In this document: positions 57,964 through 64,000 of the stretch, piece by piece
Layout of the letters: each line of letters opens with the position of its first letter
Numbering within the stretch: the stretch's first letter is position 1
Source of the DNA: Collinsella aerofaciens
GTDB lineage: Bacteria > Actinomycetota > Coriobacteriia > Coriobacteriales > Coriobacteriaceae
NCBI RefSeq assembly: GCF_028209395.1
Contig: NZ_JAQLDQ010000001.1
Location: 186,001-250,000 of the forward strand
Reading direction: 5' to 3'
Length of the DNA: 64,000 nucleotides
Program-made: the position numbers and the translations under genes
The notes under the pieces: generated by a model
Told to the model about the DNA's origin: nothing
The model's input: only the letters and a program-made list of their open reading frames with translations
Databases searched by the model: none

Positions 57964-58686
57964 ATGATCAAGAAGGTCATGGAGGACTACAAGGTCCTGT
58001 TGCGGAGCATTCCCGCGGCAACGGTTTCGCTGTTTTTCGTGAGCGTCATCATGATGAACCTGCTGGCCAACAAAGAGCTGATCAGCCTGCCGTATCTGGC
58101 GCTCGACTGTGGCTTTGTGGTGAGCTGGGTTTCGTTTTTGTGCCAGGACATGATCTGCAAGCGCTTCGGCGCCAGGGCATCCATCAAAATCTCTATCCTC
58201 GCGTTGCTGGTCAACCTGGCCGTGAGCCTGTGCTTTTGGGTATGCTCGCTCACGCCCGGCATGTGGGGTGCCTACTACGATACCGGCATGATCGAGGTCA
58301 ACACTGCTCTTAACGCCACCATCGGTGGCACCTGGTACGTGGTGCTTGGCTCGTCGCTCGCCATGCTCGTTTCTGCCGTGGTTAACTCCACGCTCAATCA
58401 GTCGCTCGGCCGTATGGTCAAAAAGAATAATTTTGCGAGCTTTGCCTTCCGCTCCTATGTGTCCACGGGCGTTGGCCAGTTTATCGACAACCTGGTCTTT
58501 GCCATCGTGGTGAGCCACACGTTCTTTGGCTGGACCTGGGTGCAGGTTCTTATGTGCTCGCTGACCGGCGCTATTGCCGAGCTGCTGTGCGAGGTCTTCC
58601 TGAGCCCCGTGGGCTACAAGGTCGTGCGCAGCTGGGAGCGCGAGAACGTGGGCGCCGAGTACCTCGAGCGTCACGCAACCGCCTAA
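57964..58686 (+). CDS. VUT-family queuosine-precursor transporter
   Basis: The 240-residue membrane protein has about six helices. ELISLPYLALDCGFVVSWVS, FLCQDMICKRFGARASIKIS and FRSYVSTGVGQFIDNLVFA match the VUT/YhhQ pattern, in which an N-terminal region with conserved Asp is followed by GQ(F)xDxxVF. Known members import preQ0, preQ1 or queuine. The start has the site AAAGGAG, which forms part of the proposed riboswitch. An SDR gene follows after 9 bp. Confidence 0.87.
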   Translation: MIKKVMEDYKVLLRSIPAATVSLFFVSVIMMNLLANKELISLPYLALDCGFVVSWVSFLCQDMICKRFGARASIKISILALLVNLAVSLCFWVCSLTPGMWGAYYDTGMIEVNTALNATIGGTWYVVLGSSLAMLVSAVVNSTLNQSLGRMVKKNNFASFAFRSYVSTGVGQFIDNLVFAIVVSHTFFGWTWVQVLMCSLTGAIAELLCEVFLSPVGYKVVRSWERENVGAEYLERHATA

Positions 58687-58695
58687 GGAGCAAGT

Positions 58696-59376
58696 ATGCG
58701 GGTTTTGATCACGGGCGCTTCGGGTGGTATCGGAGCCGCATGCGTGCGGCGCTTTTTGGACGAGGGCCACGAGGTCGTGGGCTTTGACCTGCTGCCGGCG
58801 GCGATCGAACACGAGCGCTACCGCCATCTGATCGTTGATGTCCGCGAGCCGGACTCGTTTCCAGGCGACCTTGAGCCCCAGGTGATCGTGAACGTTGCCG
58901 GCACGCAGGATTCGGCCGACGACATCGCGGCCAACCTGTGTGGCACCATCAACGTGACCGAGCGCTACGCCTTTGTGGGGGAGGGGCTTGCCGCCAAGCC
59001 GGCGCCGGCTATCAAATCCGTGGTCAATGTGGGGTCGGCGAGCGGGCATACGGGATCGGAGTTTCCCGCCTATGCCGCCAGCAAGGGCGGCATTATCGCC
59101 TACACCAAGAACCTTGCAAACCGCTTGGCGCCGCAGGCCATCGCCAACAGTGTGGACCCGGGCGGCGTTATCACGCCGCTCAACCGTTGCGTGATGGAAG
59201 ACGAGCACCTGTGGAACCAGATTATGGAGCTCACACCGCTTAAGCGCTGGGCTACCGCCCAAGAGATCGCCGAGTGGATCTACTTTGTGGGCGTGACCAA
59301 CCGGTTCATGACCGGGCAGAGCCTGTTGATCGATGGCGGCGAGGCCGGCCGCACCCAGTTTATTTGGCCCGAATAA
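58696..59376 (+). CDS. Short-chain dehydrogenase/reductase
   Basis: The 226-residue product has the SDR cofactor loop VLITGASGGIGAACVRRFL at the N-terminus, the acid at FDLLP that suggests NAD preference, NVAGT as the structural motif, catalytic Ser in NVGSASG and YxxxK in YAASKGGIIAYTKNL. It ends with the common FMTGQSLLIDGGEAG. It is 9 bp after the transporter gene with AAGGAG, so the two are co-transcribed; a role in queuosine salvage is not known and would be a guess. Confidence 0.92.
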   Translation: MRVLITGASGGIGAACVRRFLDEGHEVVGFDLLPAAIEHERYRHLIVDVREPDSFPGDLEPQVIVNVAGTQDSADDIAANLCGTINVTERYAFVGEGLAAKPAPAIKSVVNVGSASGHTGSEFPAYAASKGGIIAYTKNLANRLAPQAIANSVDPGGVITPLNRCVMEDEHLWNQIMELTPLKRWATAQEIAEWIYFVGVTNRFMTGQSLLIDGGEAGRTQFIWPE

Positions 59377-59377
59377 T

Positions 59378-59414
59378 AAACGCGCCCGATGGAAAGCCGT
59401 CGGGCGCGTTTTTG
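59378..59414. terminator. Bidirectional terminator
   Basis: AAACGCGCCCGA and TCGGGCGCGTTT are perfect arms around a 10-base loop, followed by TT on the plus strand and with an A-run before it for the minus strand. It separates the SDR gene from the converging ung gene. Confidence 0.92.
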
Positions 59415-59426
59415 ATGTATCGATTT

Positions 59427-60152
59427 TTAGCCGAGGCAAGTCCAGTTGACGGGGGTCGAGCCGTGCTGTTCGAGTAGCCGATCAGCTGCCGAGAAGGGGC
59501 GCGACCCCATAAAGGCGGGGAGTTCTGCCGTGGCACGGTTGGCCGAAAGCGGCGAGGGGTGCGTGGAAGCCAAGCAGAACTTTCCGGTCGCCTTGCCTGC
59601 GCCGGTCGCGGCGAGCTTGCTCTCGACCATCTGCTGGGCAAAGCGGCCCCATGCCAAAAAGACTATCGGCTGGGGCAGCTGGCAGCAGCGTTCAATAACG
59701 TAGTCGGTGAGCGTGCTCCAGCCCAGTTTGGCGTGCGAGTTCGCGGCATGCTCGCGCACGGTGAGCGTAGTGTTGAGGAGCAGGACGCCCTGTTGTGCCC
59801 ATGGGGTTAGGTCTCCCGTGGCGGGAATGGGGCAGTCCAGATCGGCATTGAGTTCCTTGTAGATATTGCGCAGGCTCGGCGGCAACTTGGTTTGCGTCGC
59901 GGGGACCGAGAACGACAGCCCCATGGCCTGGTTGGGTCCGTGATAGGGATCTTGACCCAAGATGACAACTTTGACCTGGTCGGCCGGCGTGTAGGCAAGG
60001 GCATTGAGGATGTCGTCTTGTGCCGGGTAGATGGTCTGCTCGGCACGCAAAAGGGCGATGCGTCCGAGCAGCTGGTTCGTAGTGTCACGTACCGGCTGCG
60101 GCGCATCGCCCAACCAAGTTGCTATGTTGCGGTCGCGAGTTGCGGTGTCCAT
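59427..60152 (-). CDS. ung: Uracil-DNA glycosylase
   Basis: The 241-residue family 1 enzyme removes uracil from DNA. The water-activating loop is GQDPYHGPNQAMGLSF (D68, H71), the uracil-binding strand is GVLLLNTTLTVREHAANSH, and the DNA-intercalation loop is STHPSPLSA. Length is normal. The start has the site AAAGGAG. The 213-bp gap upstream, to the MATE gene, shows no gene. Confidence 0.96.
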   Translation of the reverse strand: MDTATRDRNIATWLGDAPQPVRDTTNQLLGRIALLRAEQTIYPAQDDILNALAYTPADQVKVVILGQDPYHGPNQAMGLSFSVPATQTKLPPSLRNIYKELNADLDCPIPATGDLTPWAQQGVLLLNTTLTVREHAANSHAKLGWSTLTDYVIERCCQLPQPIVFLAWGRFAQQMVESKLAATGAGKATGKFCLASTHPSPLSANRATAELPAFMGSRPFSAADRLLEQHGSTPVNWTCLG

Positions 60153-60365
60153 GGGGCTCCTTTATGGCAGATGCTCTGTTGACATCTATTGTAAAGACTT
60201 TCGTCGGCCGATATTCGCGTGCGCCCCATTGTGCACGCTCCCTCGCGCGACGTGGTGGCGGCCTGGCGCAGCTGGGAGACCATGCCTATCGCCACGAGGC
60301 GCTTTATCGACCATATGAGCTCGCATATTGTCCATTAATGACTGGCGGGGCGTTGAGTGCGGTGT

Positions 60366-61748
60366 TTAGCGGGCTGTCGCTTTGGTTTGGGCGGTGCGAT
60401 AGGTGCGTGCCGGGTGGCAGAGTAGCACCGCCACGACCATAAAGAATGCCGTGGTGCCCAGGCTGATGGGATAGACCATCATGATGTTCGCAAAGGTGCG
60501 GAAGTGCGGGAACACGCAGAACACCCAATAGAAGCGAATACCGCAGACGCAGATCATGGTGATGAGGGCGGGCATGAGCGAGATACCAAAGCCGCGCAGG
60601 TAGCCGGACATGTTTTCGTAGAACATGCTAAAGGCGTAGGCAGGGAAGATCGAGCACACGCGGATATAACCGATTGAGACGATGTTGGGATCGCTGTTGA
60701 ACAGCGACAAGATCTCGCGTCCCAGACCGACAATAACGACAATCGTGGTGAGTGCAACGATACCGCCTTCGGTCAGGCAGACCTTGAGCGTTTTGGTGCA
60801 CCGGTCGATCTGGCGGGCACCGTGGTTTTGTCCCACAAAGGTGGTGCAGGCCTGGCTAAAGCTGTTGAGCAGGTTGTAGCACACGTACTCCAGGCTCATG
60901 GCGGCGCTCGATGCCGCCATGACTTCGGTGCCCAGGCTGTTGATGGCAGACTGGATGATAATGTTGGCGACGGCAAAGACGGCGCTTTGGATGCCGGCGG
61001 GCAGGCCGATCTTGACGATGCGCTTGAGGGCGACGGGGTCTAAGCCTAAGTCACGCGGGGTGACGCGGACGACGGAGTTGGTCTTGAGCAGGCGGATGAA
61101 GAGCGTAGCGGCGCTGACGGTGTAGGCGATGGCGGTGGCGATGGCGACGCCCGCGACGCCCCAGTGGAGTACGGGGACAAAGATGAGGTCCAGGCCAATG
61201 TTGAGGACGGTGGACACGGCAAGCGCCTGCAGCGGCATGCGGGTGATGCCGACGGAGCGGAAGATCGCGGCCTCAAAGTTGTAGAGCAAGATCGAGGGCA
61301 TGCTGAGCAAAAAGACGCGCAGGTAGAGCGAAGCGAGCGGCATGGTTTCGGCGGGAACGTTGAGCGCGGCGAGCATGGGCTCGGCAAAGATCTCGCCCAG
61401 CGCGATGACGACAAAGCCCACGAGCGCCATTAAAATCGAGGTATGGACGGCGCGTTTGACCATGTTCCGATCGTTGCGGCCGATAGCGTTGGCGATGACC
61501 ACGTTGGAGCCAAGTGATATGCCGATAAACAGGTTGAGCATAAGACTGGTAAGCGGAACATTGGAGCCGACCGCCGCCATGGCGAGGGTTCCCTGGTCGC
61601 CCGAGAAGTTACCGATGATGACCGTGGCGATGAGGTTCGACAACTGCTCCAAGATGCTCGTGGCGGCCACGGGGAAGGCGAACAGGGGAATATTGCGCCA
61701 CAGCGAGCCGGTGGTCATGTCAATGTGCTTAGATGCGGTGTCAGCCAT
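60366..61748 (-). CDS. MATE-family efflux transporter
   Basis: The 460-residue membrane protein has twelve hydrophobic segments. LWRNIPLFAFPVAATSILEQ and GNFSGDQGTLAMAAVGSNVP in the first half and GTEVMAASSAAMSLEYV and FVGQNHGARQIDRCTKTLKV in the second show the duplicated MATE pattern. It would export drugs or metabolites using a Na+ or H+ gradient. The start has the site GAGAG. No regulator is adjacent. CTAG-type repeats lie upstream. Confidence 0.93.
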   Translation of the reverse strand: MADTASKHIDMTTGSLWRNIPLFAFPVAATSILEQLSNLIATVIIGNFSGDQGTLAMAAVGSNVPLTSLMLNLFIGISLGSNVVIANAIGRNDRNMVKRAVHTSILMALVGFVVIALGEIFAEPMLAALNVPAETMPLASLYLRVFLLSMPSILLYNFEAAIFRSVGITRMPLQALAVSTVLNIGLDLIFVPVLHWGVAGVAIATAIAYTVSAATLFIRLLKTNSVVRVTPRDLGLDPVALKRIVKIGLPAGIQSAVFAVANIIIQSAINSLGTEVMAASSAAMSLEYVCYNLLNSFSQACTTFVGQNHGARQIDRCTKTLKVCLTEGGIVALTTIVVIVGLGREILSLFNSDPNIVSIGYIRVCSIFPAYAFSMFYENMSGYLRGFGISLMPALITMICVCGIRFYWVFCVFPHFRTFANIMMVYPISLGTTAFFMVVAVLLCHPARTYRTAQTKATAR

Positions 61749-61811
61749 ACGCTCTCAATCTCTAATATGCTATTTCGTGCTCATTTGCGCAGACGATGAT
61801 ACTCCTAATCA

Positions 61812-61898
61812 CCTAGTCGTTGGGGACGTTCTTAAACGACTAGCCATTCAAGAACGTCCCCAACGACTAGTCATTAAAGAACGTCCCCAATGACTAGG
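61812..61898. repeat. Chain of three CTAG-bounded units, 27-bp period
   Basis: Units start at CTAG positions 61813, 61840 and 61867 and end at the CTAG of the next, the last at 61894-61897, so neighbours share the CTAG. Unit 1 has the orientation CTAGTCGTTGGGGACG; units 2 and 3 are inverted (AAGAACGTCCCCAA). Each unit has its own ends in inverted form (GTCGTT against AACGAC). It lies between the MATE and rlmA-type genes. Confidence 0.92.
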
Positions 61899-61953
61899 TG
61901 GGGAAGGCGTGCGACAATGGTGGGCGTTGTGTTGTTCGCGCTAAGGAGTTGCC

Positions 61954-62769
61954 ATGTTGTTGTGTCCCGTTTGCCATGAGCCGTTGGTGGACGACGAGCG
62001 CGGTGCTGCATGCGCAGGCGGACATCGGTTTGACCGCGCGCGCGAGGGCTATCTGTACCTACTGCGCTCGTCCAAGAGCGGCGACTCGATGGGAGATCCC
62101 AAGTCGCAGGCGCGCAGCCGTCGCGACTTTCTGAACCGCGGTTACTATGCGCCGTTGCGCGATGCGATGGTCGAGCTGGTGCGCGAGCGGGCGGCTGGGC
62201 ACGCCGCGTCTGCGAACGGCCCCATGACGTTGCTCGATATTTGCTGCGGCGAGGGCTACTACACGAGCGCCATGGGCGCGGTGCCGGGCGTGGATGCCTA
62301 CGGCTTTGACCTGGGCAAAGAAATGGTGCGCCTGGCCGCCAAGCGCGGCGATGCGACCTACTTCGTGGCCAACATGAAGGACATCCCCGTGGCCGATGGC
62401 GCCTTCGATATGGTGACCGAGCTCTTCGCTCCCTTTAACGAGCGTGAGTTTGCCCGCGTGCTGGCGCCAGAGGGCTCGCTCTACACCGTGGTGCCGGGCG
62501 CCCGTCATCTGTTTGGGCTCAAGGAGGTACTCTACGACACGCCGTACCTTAACGATGAGAAGCTGCCGAAGACCACCGAGCTCGAGTTGGTCGGAACGCA
62601 GCGGGTGTTTGCGACTATTACGCTTCAGACCCAGGCCGACATTGAGGCGGTGTTCCAGATGACGCCGTACTACTACCGCACGCACCCTGCCGACAAAAAG
62701 CGTCTGGCAAATTTTGACACCCTTCAAACCGACATCGACTTCATCATCGCCGAGTACCGTCACTGCTAA
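61954..62769 (+). CDS. RlmA-type 23S rRNA (guanine-N1)-methyltransferase
   Basis: The 271-residue product has an N-terminal zinc ribbon (CPVCHEPL and CAGGHRFDRAREGYLYLL) and a SAM domain (LLDICCGEGYYTSAMGAVPG as motif I, GFDLGKEMVRLAAKRGD as motif II, VTELFAPFNEREFARVLAPEG). This is the RlmA/TlrB layout; the target would be G745 or G748 of 23S rRNA, and which one cannot be told by eye. TlrB-type enzymes affect tylosin resistance. The start has the site AAGGAG. Confidence 0.9.
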   Translation: MLLCPVCHEPLVDDERGAACAGGHRFDRAREGYLYLLRSSKSGDSMGDPKSQARSRRDFLNRGYYAPLRDAMVELVRERAAGHAASANGPMTLLDICCGEGYYTSAMGAVPGVDAYGFDLGKEMVRLAAKRGDATYFVANMKDIPVADGAFDMVTELFAPFNEREFARVLAPEGSLYTVVPGARHLFGLKEVLYDTPYLNDEKLPKTTELELVGTQRVFATITLQTQADIEAVFQMTPYYYRTHPADKKRLANFDTLQTDIDFIIAEYRHC

Positions 62770-62770
62770 C

Positions 62771-62807
62771 AACCTGCCAAAAAGGGACAGGTTTATTTTG
62801 GTAGGTT
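62771..62807 (+). repeat. Hairpin with GGGACAGG core
   Basis: AACCTGCCAAAA and TTTTGGTAGGTT are inverted arms with 11 of 12 matches around AGGGACAGGTTTA, directly after the rlmA-type gene. The GGGACAG core recalls the other palindrome family and REP-like elements in other bacteria. Confidence 0.65.
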
Positions 62808-62823
62808 TTATCTGGGCAAACGT

Positions 62824-62862
62824 AAAGGGCCGACCGCGTTGCTACGCGATCGGCCCTTTTTA
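62824..62862. terminator. Bidirectional terminator
   Basis: AAAGGGCCGACCGCG and CGCGATCGGCCCTTT pair with one mismatch around TTGCTA and end in TTTTT. It separates the rlmA-type gene from the converging membrane-protein gene. Confidence 0.92.
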
Positions 62863-62897
62863 GCTGCTTGATAGCAGAGGTTATGAGAAGTGGTCGC

Positions 62898-63302
62898 TTA
62901 CAGGCGGTCCTTGTTCTCGACCTTAACGGCGTGTGCCTGCTGAACAAAGAACAGGTCGTAGACCACGATGACAAAGGCCCCAATATTGAGGGCGCTGCCG
63001 CCCAGCGCAGGAAGGGTAAGCACCGCCTGGGCAAGCGTGACTACCGCGGCAACAATACCGAGCTTAAACGCGCCATCTACTTGCGAAGGCTTGTTGGCAC
63101 CCTTGATGCCCGCAACGCCCGCGGCAAGGTCGACGAGGCCCTTGGCGATAATCACGACCGCGGCGAGCATGGCGTTCGGGCCGAATGTGGAATAATCGAG
63201 GTTGTTCGTGGCAATGCCGACGCCGGCGATGACGAGGTCGGAGATGCCCCGAATTAAGTAGATGAGGGCAAGGATTTTGAGTGTCTTGCGAGCGAAACTC
63301 AT
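62898..63302 (-). CDS. Small membrane protein of unknown function
   Basis: The 134-residue product starts at 63302 with AAAGGA. It has four hydrophobic segments (about 8-28, 40-62, 76-96 and 103-122) with short loops, KGANKPSQVDGAFKLG lying between the second and third. I do not recognise the family; the pattern resembles small four-helix proteins of Coriobacteria with no assigned role. It is divergent from the LysR gene 197 bp away. Confidence 0.78.
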   Translation of the reverse strand: MSFARKTLKILALIYLIRGISDLVIAGVGIATNNLDYSTFGPNAMLAAVVIIAKGLVDLAAGVAGIKGANKPSQVDGAFKLGIVAAVVTLAQAVLTLPALGGSALNIGAFVIVVYDLFFVQQAHAVKVENKDRL

Positions 63303-63499
63303 GGCTGGGTCCTTTCGAAGTGGACATGACGTATTTGATGCGCACGCATGACGCATGTCGCGAAACATATTGTAATTCAACGAGGTACGGTGTGCGTTCA
63401 TCCAATAGTTGAACGCTCCGTTCGTGACGGGGATGACACTTGCGTTGTGCTAGGTTTTTGTTTAACTGGATCAAACTGTGCTTTTTTTAGAGGTGAATA

Positions 63500-64000
63500 G
63501 TGAATATCAAGCAGGTCGGCTATTTTGTCGCCGTATTCGAGACGAAGAGTTTCACTGCTGCGGCGCATCAGCGCAACGTGACCGTTCAGGCCATTTCCAA
63601 GTCCATTAGTGAGCTCGAGCAGTTTTTTAACGTTCAGCTTTTTGAGCGTGGAAATAGCGGCGTCAAGCCGACTCAGGCCGGCCGCAGCTTTTATGCCAAG
63701 GCTCGCCTCGCCGTCGAAGCATATCGCGAAGTTGAAAACTTTGACCCGTCTGGATGCGACCTGACCGTCTCGTCGGCCTCTGGGCCGCAAACGATGCCGG
63801 AGCTCTCGATTGGCCTGTGCGCTCCCGCACTCGATAACGAAGATAAGCTCTATAAGGGACTGTCTGCGCTTATCATGCGTAGCGTGAGCGTGCGGGTGAA
63901 GTTTTGCACCGTGCATCCCGGAGTTGCCCAGCAGCAGCTCGAGGAGGGCGGCCTCGATGCTTTGCTTACGGTGGGTACCTATGAACATACCAATGATGAT
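63500..64000 (+). CDS. LysR-family transcriptional regulator, N-terminal part
   Basis: The gene runs off the right edge after 167 codons. It starts at GTG 63500 after AGAGG. The N-terminus is a LysR helix-turn-helix: MNIKQVGYFVAVFETKSFTA, AAHQRNVTVQAISKSISELE and QFFNVQLFERGNSGVKPTQA. The start of the effector domain follows at about residue 88. The effector and targets are not visible; the divergent small membrane protein gene is one possible target. Confidence 0.92.
   Translation, partial: MNIKQVGYFVAVFETKSFTAAAHQRNVTVQAISKSISELEQFFNVQLFERGNSGVKPTQAGRSFYAKARLAVEAYREVENFDPSGCDLTVSSASGPQTMPELSIGLCAPALDNEDKLYKGLSALIMRSVSVRVKFCTVHPGVAQQQLEEGGLDALLTVGTYEHTNDD

Overview
The window reads as about 64 kb of chromosome from a high-GC member of the Coriobacteriia (Actinomycetota), most like a gut Collinsella. 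That assignment is inference from gene content and style: high GC, frequent GTG and TTG starts, a CD1871A-type CXXC mini-protein beside a 4Fe-4S membrane protein and a TlpA lipoprotein, hybrid kinases linked to solute-binding domains, a Tat-exported protein with a sortase-like LAGTG tail, and many short intergenic palindromes. No rRNA, tRNA, CRISPR array, intact transposase or prophage was found.

Layout. 1-4.4 kb: end of ychF, a DUF1648-type membrane protein, a divergent XRE regulator/unknown pair around a perfect 26-bp palindrome, an L-asparaginase and guaA. 4.5-6.7 kb: three overlapping or closely spaced methyltransferase genes behind a DtxR/IdeR-like box, looking like a transferred cassette, then about 0.8 kb of gene debris. 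7.4-13.3 kb: a redox cluster with a MerR regulator, two flavodoxin-fold reductases, a carboxymuconolactone decarboxylase-cupin fusion and a TetR-controlled operon of three different sirtuin-like proteins. 13.5-19.2 kb: a DUF4143-type ATPase and a second type II topoisomerase pair. 19.4-26 kb: an acetyltransferase, a 1455-residue surface protein, its neighbouring LuxR regulator and a second GMP synthase lacking the glutaminase domain.

27-36.5 kb: a two-component system divergent from a CXXC/4Fe-4S/TlpA operon, a CoA-disulfide-reductase-like enzyme with rhodanese domain and a 1084-residue ABC-FtsX fusion. 36.5-42.1 kb: membrane proteins, a dihydrouridine synthase, an orphan ribbon-helix-helix protein, a glutaredoxin and a TipAS-type regulator, separated by repeat-rich spacers. 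42.2-53.6 kb: trmO, a MalY-type lyase, a solute-binding lipoprotein plus hybrid kinase operon, a flavin-binding protein, a second hybrid kinase with built-in solute-binding domains, a K+ channel, a LOG protein and a ClC channel. 53.7-64 kb: a GntR-ABC operon, a hairpin array, prfC, a VUT-family transporter under a candidate preQ1 riboswitch, an SDR, ung, a MATE transporter, an rlmA-type methyltransferase, a membrane protein and the start of a LysR gene.

The most unusual content is between genes. Four 59-bp hairpins lie at an exact 80-bp period upstream of prfC. A family of 31-bp palindromic units bounded by CTAG forms chains and head-to-head dimers at several loci. A second palindrome family, built on TGTGACAAAGGGAC, recurs and supplies the stop codon of one kinase. 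A large inverted repeat and an 11-G tract lie at 38.3-38.5 kb. The gene set links these only loosely; redox and thiol chemistry (sirtuins, flavodoxins, CoADR, TlpA, glutaredoxin, cupin) is the most frequent functional theme.
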